From the NCBI GenBank assembly GCA_030141605.1, contig JAQGDQ010000142.1:372001-436000 (forward strand): a stretch of DNA of 64,000 nucleotides. The letters run 5' to 3'. Of the stretch, positions 12,422 to 24,720 are shown in pieces; position 1 is the stretch's first letter, and each line of letters begins with the position of its first letter. The notes under the pieces were generated by a model, which was not told the origin of the DNA, made no database searches, and saw only the letters and a program-made list of their open reading frames with translations. Source of the DNA: Tubiluchus corallicola. Lineage: Eukaryota > Priapulida > Priapulimorpha > Priapulimorphida > Tubiluchidae. The position numbers were made by a program, and so were the translations under genes.

Positions 12422-13607
12422 CTTATTATTATAATTGTATTTCTTCAATTTCTTGTAACTTTTATCTACAATAATGACTTTACTAACGTCATTAAAAAGC
12501 ATCCATCTTTAGCTAAACATCACATCAATGTTACCTCTGGCTGACCTTGCCTATCGCTGGCCACCCCCATTTGCTTAAACTGTTCTGGAAGTTGCATATG
12601 TAAATTGTGTAAGCTGGTCATGACGTGTGAACTGGTCATGCACCATGCCTTTTGATATGCATGGTTAGGTAGTTTTGCTGTTAGCTAGGTCTGCTTGTAT
12701 ATATTAGCTAGTTGACTGTGTAAAATTGTATCTCATGAGTTTTGACAGCTTCTTTCTAAAATTCAAGAATATGCTCTAATTCCAAGAGTTTGTTTCCATG
12801 AAAGATTGTGTGTTTGCTCAAGATTTGCACATGTTTTTGCAAGTAGCATTATTATTAGTTTTGCATTATTGTTATTATTATTATGATTTTTTGTTTCTTA
12901 AATTTTTTGCTGAAAGTTAAACAACACTGTGACTACATCTATAGTGGGTGGGTGATCACTTGCTTTTGTGTACTGTAATATTTTCTGTACTGTTCTGTAC
13001 AGTTAAACTGATTATAACTGTTATGCATGCTATCCATTACGTTTTTTAGATTCACCTGTGGCTTGAAACTACATCTTGTTATTGAGTAAAAATAATACTG
13101 TACAACTAAGAAAATTGTTAGCTGTTTTATTCATGAGTCTACGCATACACACATCAATCAATTATTATTTACTTTCATGATCAAAAATACCGAATTGCAT
13201 AGGAAAATCATCATTATCATTTTACGCTCATCATGTCTGTTACAGACAATGGGTAGGCACAATTCTAAGATAAAGGAAATCTGCCCTCAAGACAGGTAAA
13301 CATGGCATAAATCCAAAATTAGACATAGAAAAATGAAAGCCTTTGAATAGTTTTCTTTGAAAATACTGTGAGTATGCTGAACAAACTTCATCCGTAAGGA
13401 TGAGCCACCAAGCAAGGACATGGTGCCAGGGTTTCTTTAAAGACTATTTTATTCATGAGTCACTTTTCATGTTAAATTCTTTATTCAACATTTTTCTTTT
13501 TCTGAGATTTATGCAATTTCCGGTGTACTCGTTTCAATGCTTCCCAATTTTCACTTATTGGTGCGTCGGGAATGTCGCGTTTTCACATTCATTTTGGTCG
13601 TATCAAA

Positions 13608-16600
13608 ATGGCTGACCGAAACGCAAGAAACGAGGATAAAAATAATATTGACATTTTATCAATTGATCATGGTATTTATTTTGCGTTGTTTATTTGCATA
13701 GTTGTTCACCATTCCAGTTTAGCTATTTTGAGCTTTTGGAATTATTGATTGAAGAAGATTGGTTTAATTGTAGTTTCCTGGCATTCTTCGTTGACAGAGA
13801 ATGAATTGCGTACTTAGCTGCAATATTCCTGTAGGTTGTCCAGACTGAGAGCACTCTACATATTGGGTATTGAAAAGAAAAACGCTGTATTTTTTTAATA
13901 AAAAATTATCAAAGTTTTTCATGTATAAATTACTCTTTATATTGCAGTTAAAAGTCATGAAAATCAAAATGACGGTGAAGTAGCAGATGTAATTGATGTA
14001 CCAGCTGACTCAGTGGTAAGAACATTGTCCATTTGAATCTAGCAATCTATGAAAACAAACTTTTTTCATTTCAAGCTAGCGGCTTATAAAAAGTAATAGG
14101 TTTTGCCTAAGTAGAAAGATACAATCCAGACATAATGAATATATACCAAGACATAGAACAATTATGGCAAAACATTTCATTAGCTGTATGGGCCAGTCCA
14201 ATGGACCAGAGTAAGTAGCAAATCAAAATGCAGTCACCCTTTCAATTTTAAAAAACCCTTAGAAAAGAAATATTTCAAAAGTATTTAAAGTAACACAACT
14301 TGAGAATTATGATGACTTGCATTCTTCTGCTAGTATAATCTTAATAAAACGGGAATTTTGAGCCGTAATGTAATATAAGACGAACTATAAGCTTTCAAGG
14401 AGTGAATGACTGTATTGCAAGATGCCTAAATGAGGTGTACTGCATTTACTACTTATTTTAATTATAAGTTAAAAGCACAAATGCAAAAGCACAGTCCTAA
14501 CTTGTATGGGATTGGTGTGTGAATATTGTGCTTCATAGTTGAATATTTGAGCTATCAGTACTGGCAATCATTCTCTTGTGATCGCAATCAATTCTGACAG
14601 ATTGGCCGGAAGACAATTTGGATACAAGTCTGACCCATGTGTTCAAGCAGTGCATCTTTACATGCAAGATGTTGCGTGTATACATGCTGTAGGTGTGGCG
14701 GTGCCTACTGATAAATTTATCGAAGCAGATAACGATTTAAAATTACTTTGCTTAAAAAAGAAGGAAATATAACTTATTATTAATTTTGTATAATTAATTG
14801 AATAACTTGTAAGGTTGAAAAGTCTTAAGTTATATTGGGCCATAAGTCAACGATTGCCACTGTCATTTGCAGTAATCGTATTTGCTGCTTTAGGTTGTTG
14901 ATTTAAATCATGCAAGACTATCGAAGATAGAAAACCTAGATCATTTACACTGCGTTGAGGTGAGTAATGTATTAATGTCAAATCTTACCTTTAGATTTTT
15001 TTAAAGAATATTTCAAACTTGAGGCAGTGGATATCTCAAGAATCAAATTTATATGGAAGAGGTTTGGTATTAGTTTTGCACTGTGCAATTAGATTAAGCA
15101 TTGATAAGTACACTGTTTGGTGTAATTAGTTTGTGTGAATTATTAATCTGTGTGGAAAAATAGTCTCACACAGACTGATTTTAAAGTGCACTTTTTTGTT
15201 TTTTTTCCCCGTATTTAATTAGTCTGTATTTCGAAAATAGTCTGTGTTGCACTGTGCAGTGCAGGTTTTGAACACATGAGACAGAGGATTGTGCAAACTG
15301 GCATCTGACTGTGTACATGGAGTTAATATTCAGAGAGACAAACGCGGCATGATTTTTGCCAGGAGGGCAATGATACGCCCTGGTCTAGCGCTGGATGTGA
15401 ACTGCAAATGGAATACAACTCAACTGTACCCAGTGTTGCAGGAAATCGTAGCAAAATACTGAAAAGAGTTTAATAACAAATCGTTTGATGAAGAAACTTC
15501 TAGCTCCGAGTTTAAGTCCGCTGAAGAAGATTCTGGTTGAAAAACAAAACATTGTTACTGTCATTTGAATTTCATTAAAAATAAACTTCATATTGGAATG
15601 AAAAAAATTCTATAAAATTAGTCTGTGTGGAAAATTACTTTAACACAGACTAATTTTGATGTGGCACATTGAAAATTTGGTTTCAAAATTAGTCTTACAC
15701 AGACAGACTAATTTTGATAGTGCATGTTGAAAATTTAGTTTCAAAATTAGTCTTACACAGACTAATTACATTAAACAGTGTAGCTGTCATAATGGTGTTT
15801 GAAACTTTTCCAGGAAGTTTTGTATGTTTTTAAGTAAAATTTGATTATTTTAGAAAGTCTGCCAAATCTTGTACATGCTTATGCATATTTTGCCACATTT
15901 ACCTGAGTTTGAAACCACCTTTTGTTGTTTTAGCAAAAGTGAAGGCTAAAATGACCAGAAGACCAGAAAAAGGAGCCACTCAATTTCACATAAACTACAA
16001 TCCATTTTATTTTGCAGCAATTATGTCTTAGACAGAATACAATTAGTAAGATAGAAAACCTTGATTCGCTTACGACCCTGAAGGAGTTGGATCTTTACGA
16101 CAATCTCTTAACGGAGGTGGAAAATTTGGATAGACTAAATGAGTTGACGTATGTACTGTTCAATGCTTTAATTACCTTGATTCATATCTAAGCCTGTTTA
16201 ACTAACATGTTTGTGATGTAACAAGTAGTGCTTCCTCTAAGCTACGTGCAGAAAAATTTTGCTGTTGCGCAAAGAAAACATTTTTGCAGACTTAGTGCAG
16301 ATAAACATCAAAACAAAGTGTGAAGTAAGCAATTAGAAGTATTGAAGTTCATAAGGTAAAGACTGCATGAAAATCTCAAAACTGTTACTTAATAAACTAC
16401 ATGTGGATAAACTATTATTGGGTGGTTTATTAAGTTATCCGCAATTTTATTATTGCGCTGTGTAAGTGTAAACGTTTCTTAAACTTGCTATGTAAATTCT
16501 TACCTAACTGTCAAGGAAGAGCTATAGAAATAATTATAATATTCGGGTAACTAAGAGAATCACTTTTTTAGGCACTTGGACTTATCCTTTAACCGGATTT

Positions 16601-19600
16601 CGAGGATAGAAAATATCCACACGCTGGTCAAGTTGGAAAAGTTGTTCTTTATAAACAATCGCGTATCCGTCATGGAGAACTTATCTACATTAACCAGTCT
16701 CACTATGTTGGAGCTGGGAAGCAATCGAATACGAGTACGTATGAAGCCATTGAACATTACTAAGCTGCTAGGGTACAGTTTAACAATCATCAGAGCATAA
16801 GTAGCAATATGCTGCAATTTAGTCAGTTTCTTTTTGGCGCTCAGTCTGCAAGAACTTATTGTCATGCTATTATTCTTGTTCTTTTCCTTACATTTATGTG
16901 TCACTGACTGCTGTAAGGGATTAAGAAAAACAAACATGAGGGGAATTGAACTGCAAAGGTTTAAGACAGCTGTAAAATATGGATGAGCATTTAATGTGTT
17001 TACTTCCGAGCTATTTCAGCTTTCACCTTCTCAATAATATTAATATGTATGATATATATTTGGTGACTGCAGTTTGTACAGCGTGAATTGTTTGACATAT
17101 GATACATATAAATCTGCCACTAAAATTACTACCGGTCTAGCAGTAAACCTAATAGCATATTTATTTAACCTAGACATACTTGTTATCTAGTAACATATTT
17201 AGTTATAAGTTGCTGAAGTCGCTTGAAGTTACAATTGACCACAACATGTAGTTTGGTCGAAGCAAGGATGATGACGATGGTGATGATGATGATGATAATG
17301 AACATGGTCATAACTATGATAATGATGACTAACAATGACATTATAGTGACTAACTATGACAGAACTTTGATATTTAAGCAAGCAAATTTAAATCTTATAT
17401 GTAAGTTGGCAAAATGCCAAAGTTGACTGTGACACATTTTCAACTGTAAATGCTGTATTTAATTTTGATTGAGTTTGTCTCTGAATGCCCTGCTATGATA
17501 GCAGTGCCAAAAAGGATAATTCAGGAAAACATGACTGCTGTTAGATAAGTGCGATGGTTGGAATTTGAGATGTTGCCCATTTATTACTTTGCAGAAATTA
17601 CAGGGTTTAGATACCCTAGTAAACCTGAAACAGTTGTATGCTGGGAAGAACAAAATTACGGAGATACAGAATTTAGAAAAGCTGACGCATCTTCGAGTTC
17701 TCAGTTTACAGGTAAAACGATTTATTTCTTTTCGTTTTAATCTGTTTGACCTAGGGAAATAGTTGAGTTGTTATGGCATGTGGTTAGTAAGTGAAGTTAA
17801 GCAATGTCAAGCCTGGTCAATAAATGAATGTATGGGTTGCATAAGTGGCTTGGCTTCAGCTAGCAGCATTCTTGGTTTCCTTATTTCAATCTTCTGGCCA
17901 CAAACCTTGTCTAAGGTCACCCTTTTTCTGGGTGGTGAAGTAGATTTATCACCTGGAAAAGAGAATATTTGAGTGACCTTAGTTAACTGCTACTGAACCT
18001 TAACAATAACTCATAGACAATTCGTGATTAGGATGGCAATTTTATGCTGAAATAAAATGTGAATTGAATTTAAAAAGTTTCACTTATTCCTATTTTACAA
18101 TTTAGAGCAACAGAATTATAAAAATGAAAGGCTTGGAGACGTTGCGAGAATTAGAAGAACTGTATCTTAGTCACAATGGTATAGAAAAAGTAGAAGGATT
18201 AGAAAATAACGTAAGTAAAACAAATGTGGTGTTTCCAATTCTTGTGATTTTAATTTAAGTACACTTTGAAGCTGAATTACAATTATTCAATCTAACTATT
18301 GATATACAGGTATCAGCTTTGTGCATAACATTGTGCCTCTCCCTAGAATTTTGTGCAAATAAGCTTGGTATTTGAGACTCCAATGTATTTTTCAGTCTGG
18401 GAATTTTAAAAATACTTAGAATAGGTCCAGTTACTTTTGCTAATGATTCGGTTTTTAATTAGCTTAGCTAAATGTTAATAACACAACATTAGCCATCTTT
18501 GTAACGTTGCTATTGCTGCAATCCGGTCTTCAACTTCAAGGGTTACCACTGCTTCTTGTTAGTCACTAGATGTCACCGCATTCTGCATTCTGTCCTATTG
18601 CGAGCATTGTGCACAGCATTGGCGCCATTACATAATTTTCAACTGTTATCATCTAGTGTGGTTCATTTTTGAAAAATTTTGAGCACAATTGACTTGTTTT
18701 TTTTCTTTGTTTTAGTTAGAGCTGAAAACGTTGGATATAGCTTCTAACAGAGTGAGAACAATAGAAAATGTGAGCCATTTGATCAAATTAGAAGAATTCT
18801 GGGTAAGTTGTTTTATTGTAAAACATACAATATGCATTTTCTAAAGTGTCAAACGGTTTTTAACATGCAAAATATTAGCTGGTTTTTAACTGCCGGTCAT
18901 TAAAATCATTAGATTTCTCTTCCTACACGTTTTGTCCTCAAGGTTGAATATTCCAGTTTATTCAGTCTCTAAATTCCAGTCTTCCCCAATACTTCATATT
19001 AGGTCATTATTCTTTGTAGCGTGCTGATAAAATGGATAGTTATGCACAGACAGCTTAGAATGATCAATTCTGTTGTAGCTAAATTTATGCCACTTTAGCT
19101 GTTGCCAATCTTACACAGTTATTTTGCTAACATTAAACTTGTGTTATTGCTGCCTGTTTCGTGGGGGGATTGCTTTGATTGCCGCCCGCCTTGATCTTGT
19201 CTTGACTGCTGCTTGCCTTGACCACCGCTTGCCTTGACTGCTGCTTGCCTTGACCACCGCTTGCTTTGAATGCCACTTGCCTTGACTGCTGCTTGCCTTG
19301 ACCACTGCTTGCCTTGATTGCTGCTTGCCTTGACTGCTGTTTGCCGTGACCACTGCTTGCCTTGACTGCTGCTTGCCTTGACTGCTGTTTGCCGTGATCA
19401 CTGCTAGCCTTGACTGCTGCTTGCCATGATCACTGCTTGCCTTGACTGCTGCTTGCCATGATCACTGCTTGCCTTGACTGCTGCTTGTCCTGGTACTGAC
19501 TGCTACAGTAATTTAGATTACCATAACGGCCTTTGCGTACAACATAATTTAAAAGCGCAAAATAACTGGCCGAACAATATTTGCTATTACACTGGTTTCT

Positions 19601-20220
19601 GATTCATCTAGCTGGATTCTAGTAACTGATGTTTAATCTTGCTATGTCTTTCCATTTCGGTATGTATTGGTAACTAGTTCAAAATAATGGTAGTTTGGTT
19701 AGCACTATCACGAATGTGCTGTGCGCTCATTGAATAACTAAATTTCCTTGCTTCTTTACTTATTTCAAAGTACAGGTACAAGTACAGACCTTCTTTTTGA
19801 ACAGCGTGTAACAGTGCAGCATTGTAACAGATTGCTACAAAATGCGCTAGATTGTGTTTCTATCTACTAGACACACAAAATTCACTGGGAGGTTTGCATT
19901 TGTTCTGAATTTACCATGGAAACTCTGTAACACTTGCCTCTAGTTTTCCTTGCCAATTTTCATTTTAACAACAGGTTTTTTATTTCTTATACCTAAAAAA
20001 ATGTGTAGGCCTACTTCATCTACTACATGAGTTTCTATTTTTTTAGTTTAATCACAACGAGATTGAGAATTGGAATGACTTGGATCAATTGAAGAATGCC
20101 AAAGGTCTACAGACAATTTACCTGGAAGGAAATCCTCTACAGAAAGATCATATGTATCGTAAAAAGATTCAACTTGCCTTGCCTGGTGTTGTTCAAATTG
20201 ATGCCACCTATACTCATTGA
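13608..20220 (+). CDS. PPP1R7: Protein phosphatase 1 regulatory subunit 7 (SDS22)
   Basis: Nine exons: 13608-13671, 13948-14015, 14894-14959, 16018-16148, 16572-16734, 17595-17711, 18106-18210, 18716-18802, 20047-20220; 324 aa in one frame (human is 360, with a longer N-terminus). After an acidic N-terminal leader come about 11 SDS22-type 22-residue leucine-rich repeats, e.g. DLNHARLSKIENLDHL, LDLYDNLLTEVENLDRL, MLELGSNRIR, LYAGKNKITEIQNLEKL, LYLSHNGIEKVEGLENN and LDIASNRVRTIENVSHL. The LRR cap GLQTIYLEGNPLQKD and the conserved end QIDAT follow. SDS22 binds PP1 catalytic subunits and acts in PP1 maturation and in mitotic and cell-shape control (family knowledge). The ATG at 13608 opens the first in-phase exon. 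Oddity: the last codons and stop lie inside a tandem array that runs downstream. Confidence 0.97.
15111..15780. mobile_element. TA-flanked mariner-like MITE (670 bp)
   Basis: The left end CACTGTTTGGTGTAATTAGT and the right end, reverse-complemented CACTGTTTAATGTAATTAGT, are inverted repeats flanked by TA on both sides. Internal CACACAGACTAAT-type motifs recur in both orientations. No transposase. It sits in PPP1R7 intron 3. Confidence 0.75.
17262..17340. repeat. Degenerate GATGAT/AATGA-rich microsatellite
   Basis: A purine-rich run of GATGATGATGAT with neighbouring ATGATAATGA-like units in PPP1R7 intron 5. The ORF over it, rich in methionine, is a by-product of the repeat. Confidence 0.7.
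19165..19490. repeat. 16-bp minisatellite in PPP1R7 intron 8
   Basis: About 20 units alternating CTTGACTGCTGCTTGC and CTTGACCACTGCTTGC-like forms, giving a 16-bp period with a 32-bp higher-order period. It is GC-richer than its surroundings. The minus-strand ORF of Ser/Gln/Ala/Val repeats is a by-product of the repeat. Confidence 0.93.
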
Positions 20221-21010
20221 TACCACACACGTGTGTTAATGCCACCTACAGTCAAACCTCTGTGCCGCATACTACGGGACTGAAAAAAAGTTGGCAGTAA
20301 GCGAGTTTGGTATTACAAAGTTGGGGGGGGGGGGGGAGGGTGCTGTAACAAGATTTGACTGTACGTGTATTGATACTTCGTGTGTGTGGATGCCACGTGT
20401 ACACTTTGATGCAACATGTACACTTTGAGTGCCACTTATATGCATTGATGCCACATATGTGCATTGATGCCACATGTACACGTTGAGTGCCACTTACATG
20501 CATTGATGCCACATATGTGCATTGATGCCACATGTACATGTTGAGTGCCACTTACATGCATTGCTGCCACATATGTGCATTGACTGTCACTTATGTGCAT
20601 TGGTGCCACATATGTGCATTGACGCCACATGTACACTTTGAGTGCCACATATGCATTGATGCCACATGTACACGTTGAGTGCCACTTGCATGCATTGATG
20701 CCACATGTACACGTTGAGTGCCACTTACATGCATTGATGCCACATGTACACGTTGAGTGCCACTTACATGCATTGATGCCACATATGTGCATTGATGCCA
20801 CATGTACACGTTGAGTGCCACTTACATGCATTGCTGCCACATATGTGCGTTGACTGTCACTTATGTGCATTGGTGCCACATATGTGCATTGGTGCCACAT
20901 ATGTGCATTGATGCCACATGTACACTTTGAGTGCCACTTATGTGCATTGATGCCACATATGTGTGTTGAGTGCCACTTATGTGTATTGATGCCACATTTA
21001 CATGTTGACT
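20200..21010. repeat. 19/20-bp tandem array beginning in the PPP1R7 stop region
   Basis: Units such as GATGCCACATATGTGCATT and GAGTGCCACTTACATGCATT repeat about 35 times. The first recognisable unit, GATGCCACCTATACTCATT (20200-20218), is the end of the PPP1R7 coding sequence and matches the array unit at 15 of 19 positions. The array is interrupted by a small MITE at 20249-20361, so it predates that insertion. All ORFs over it are repeat artefacts. Confidence 0.92.
20249..20361. mobile_element. 113-bp mariner-like MITE with TA duplication
   Basis: The left end CAGTCAAACCTCTGTGCCG and the right end, reverse-complemented CAGTCAAATCTTGT, are flanked by TA (20247-20248 and 20362-20363). It contains a G run near 20325-20338. 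Similar ends occur at 45330. It splits the tandem array downstream of PPP1R7. Confidence 0.75.
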
Positions 21011-24000
21011 GAACTGCACTGTATTTTAGAATCAAGCGACTAATTCAGTTTTCATTTGACTCTACAAATTTTTTGCCTTACCTAACTAACTGCAGCTTTT
21101 GATTTATAACTCCACGTCCATTTGATAAGGTGGGTCGACCATTGTGCTGATAAGTTTTTTTGGTCATAGTTGACAAATTGATGTCCCTCTGGATGTGATG
21201 ATAGATGGTAATGCATACCAATCATCAGACTTGTGCGGTGTAGTGCCACGCACATTTGCTGTATGTCTCAGGGCAAATTTTTCTACATGTAAGAAGCCTC
21301 TTGCACAATTCTCTGCACATCTTTAGAATAAAATTACTTGACTTTCAGTTTAGTAGCAAGAAAATTCAAAATGCAAAACTAGCTGTGAGATACAAAGATA
21401 ATTACATTTCCATGAACTTTTCTAGAAAGCTGTATCATACCTTCACTACCCTAAAATATTTTATGAACAGGCACTTGCTATTGCCTCAGAACAAATTATG
21501 TTCTGAAACTGATTCCTGTCAAGTCTTGTTTCTTATGAGCTCTAGTGTTTCTCTTCACTGTGGCTGCAATTTGTACATTCTCTTGCTGACTTTGTGAAAT
21601 AATTTTCTTTCTCAGTGACAAAGAGAAAAATTACTTTATAAAATTTGTAAAGTCTGCAAATAATTCTAAACTTCGTTTTCTTATTGTGTTTTGCTGCTTG
21701 GAGTTAGTAATACTGTGTGTTTTTATATAACTGCTGTATAGATGTTTTTCTACAGTTCTGTATCTGCAACCTGGAACTTGTTCCATTATCAAGACTAATT
21801 CTCTAAATAGAGGCACTGAACCAGCCAAGGTGTCTCAGCCACATTCAGATGTGAATCCTCCACCCTCAATGATCTAAGCAACAAAATCAGTATGGCAAAT
21901 GAAAACAAGTGCATACCGAACCTGGCAGTCACTCATTTATTCGTACATCAGTCTTGGTGTTGCTTAACTTTGGTTTGTTATGAGACGTCATTTTTTGGCT
22001 TTGGTATTGTGCATTTTGCACTTGTCAACTCAACAATCACTACTGCATGGTGAAGCATAATATAGAATTGTATCTCTCAAGTTTTCACATGAGACTTGTA
22101 AATCATTGATTACGTGTAGAGAGAGATATAGTGATAATCTGGCAGTTTTAGATGCAGAACTGACATTTCTTAGGATTTTTTTGTAGCAATGCAATTGTTG
22201 TCTGTTGTTGTTTGATTATGTAAACATGTAAATAAACTTTGATGTCATTGTGACACTTTCTTATTTAAGCTGCTGTTTGTCAGCAAAATTCTTGTGCCAT
22301 CATGTAAAAATTAAGCATGTCCAGTATTTTAAAGTAATAAAACAAAGTCTCAAAGTTAAGTTAATCAGTTGTGCAGTTTTTTACTGACAGGCTTTTGCTA
22401 CAAGTAAGACTTTATTCGGATCTGTAAAAAAACAGGACAAATGCATTTATTACAGTTGTTACTAAAGTTTGAACAGTCTAAACATGTAAAATTAGAATAA
22501 AAATTATGCAAACTTACACTTTGTGACATCTATTATTTCACGAATGAGCACTGCGTTTTGTTATAATATCATTAACATCTAACATGAAAGTAACAGCAAA
22601 ATTAGTTCTTCGCTTGTGGTCGCTTGTAAAAAAGTGTGTTAAAATGCGTGCAAAAGACTGCCGCCAGAACGGTTTGAAGCCAGGTATGTGCATCGAAATG
22701 CTGGTTAGTCGATTGATTTGTTTGTCAACATTTTTTGTGATAAAAACAGTAACAATGAAACTGTTACAAATAATGTACAAAATATGCATGCGATCTTTTT
22801 TTATTCTAACCCACAAACTGCTTTGTTTTTCTTTTATGAACAGTTTTTTACTGTTTTGTGAAAAATATCTCGCAGTCATTTGTGCAACTAACGAGTCGTA
22901 GCACACCACAAGCTATTACTGGCCTTCTAAGGTATAAATACCCACTTTTCCTGTACTGTTTGTCATTTTTTGAAGTGTAGCAAACAAGTTTCTGGCTTTC
23001 CATGAAAAATCTTTTTCAGCTTCACGTGCTGTAGCAGGTGTGTTCTATAAATAGCTCTTGGATGCTTAGTGCTTACTATCCCTTATTAATTACTTTACTT
23101 ATTAATACTAATTTTGGATGCTGGTGAACGTTTGCCTAGGTTAGTGGATTCTTGAAACTTCTCCTCGTTGATTTTCACCGGTTATAAAAACAATTTAAAT
23201 TACATGCAGCACTTAGTTAATAATAAATTTTGCAGAAACCCAATGGTCACGGTCATTATAGATCATTGATATATTTCTCGAATTATTTTGCTTTTAAGTT
23301 ACGTTAGATGGGACGTATTACATTGTTTACATCATTAGATAAAGGGTTGACAATTGATTCAAGCAAAAATGTGAGCAAGTTGCCGTCTATACAATAATTT
23401 GAGCCTTCATACTGTAAAAAAGAGACTATACTATCATTGATAATTATATATAATTTTAAGGTGAAACAAAAAATGAAAGGTTGAATGAACTATGCACTAA
23501 AACATTTCAAACATTACTGCTTATCTTTGGGAAATAAATGAATCTTGATTTCATTGTAGTCTGAAGCATAATGGTCAAAAAAGCAGTAATGTCAAAAACG
23601 AATGCTCGTGACGACGACGATGTCTGCACGTAAATTAGCGACATTTTACTGTATCTTAACAAATTTAATTTTACATTTATTAATACCATTTTTGGTGTTA
23701 TAGTTACTAATTAAGTGCATATTAATAATAATTTGCTACAATCATGCAATAATTTTGGATTTTTGGCGACAATGCGATAATTTTTAACCGCCCAATATGA
23801 TAAAAAGGGCAACCCCGAATGGCTTATAGAAGCCCACAGAAGGACATCATCCGAAACACAGCTTTATGAAAGTTTGTGCTTTACAAATACGTTTGAGCAA
23901 AACTTGGCTTTTAGAGCAGCTGGTTTTGAAAAAGGGCTGTAACTTCGCTTGTGGAGCAGCTAAGAAGCTGAACTGTGGCACAAGAATGCTTTTGTATAGG

Positions 24001-24349
24001 TACTTCATATCTCAAAGCCGATGCAAATCGGGGCAGAAAAAACATAAGAGAGCATGGTTTTTTGTTTACAGGTCAAAATGATGTCTGGTGCAATAATGGT
24101 TATCATTGCTGTGCATCATTCATTAGGAAAAGAAACTTAAATTTGCTGTCAGAAAAAAAACTAAAACACTATTTGCAAAATACCAAAAAACAGTAACTTT
24201 ATTAATTAATTATTTAATTTTATTCACAATGGTAACAAGAGCTGTCATTCAGTTTAAATACTCGCCTTTTAGACTAGTCCCAAGCAATTCTTTAAAATAA
24301 GCAATTAGCATTTGTTTAAATTAAAATTAGCATCAACAGTCACGATGTA

Positions 24350-24720
24350 ACAAGTGTAAAGGAGAACAGGATGATCGAAGCATGCCTCTTTTTGACTGAG
24401 ATAAAATATGCCTTTCATTACCTAAGTTTATAATTAAATGCCCGGAAATGCAGGTGTGATGTCATTATTGGGCAAAATTTTCTAACGGCGGAAACCTTAA
24501 CTGATCGTTTTGCAAAAATATAAAACAAAAACAAAAATGTGATGCTGCTCTGTCACGATGACAATGAAATACAAAAAATTCTGCAAATTTTAAGTACAAA
24601 ATTTTAAATTTGAAGTTTATCACTAAGCTAACGCGTGATTTCATGAGGCTGCCCTGACGTGATGACTGGTTGTATTCTCTGGTACAGCACCTATTTTTTG
24701 CACAACGCGTTTCACCAAAA
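24350..24720. repeat. Dispersed repeat shared with 63610-64000
   Basis: Shared landmarks in the same order: ACAGGATGAT, AACGGCGG, GCAAATTTTAAG with AGTTTA/ACCACT-type continuation, CATGAGG/CATGAGC and TTGTGCAACGCG/TTGCACAACGCG. Divergence is high and the edges are approximate. A weaker relative may lie at about 30460-30600. Confidence 0.5.

Larger units (their letters stand above)
10387..13607. other. Intergenic, head-to-head NXT / PPP1R7 spacer with nested transposons
   Basis: No coding exon was recognised. The 3.2 kb between the two start codons should hold both promoters, but no convincing TATA box or initiator can be fixed. About half of it is mobile DNA: a GTCCA-ended repeat at 10598-11130 and a fold-back hAT-like element at 11410-12421. 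The 12430-13600 part is AT-rich and unassigned. Confidence 0.6.

Noticed and set aside
19144-19401. 85-aa Ser/Gln/Ala/Lys repeat ORF on the minus strand
   Set aside because: A by-product of the 16-bp minisatellite in PPP1R7 intron 8.
20436-21035. Long minus-strand ORF (199 aa) of Cys/His/Trp-rich repeats
   Set aside because: It is the 19/20-bp minisatellite read in frame; no start context, no domain and both strands are equally open.
22538-22909. Overlapping 100-120 aa ORFs on both strands
   Set aside because: No domain, no splice partner and equal openness on both strands.
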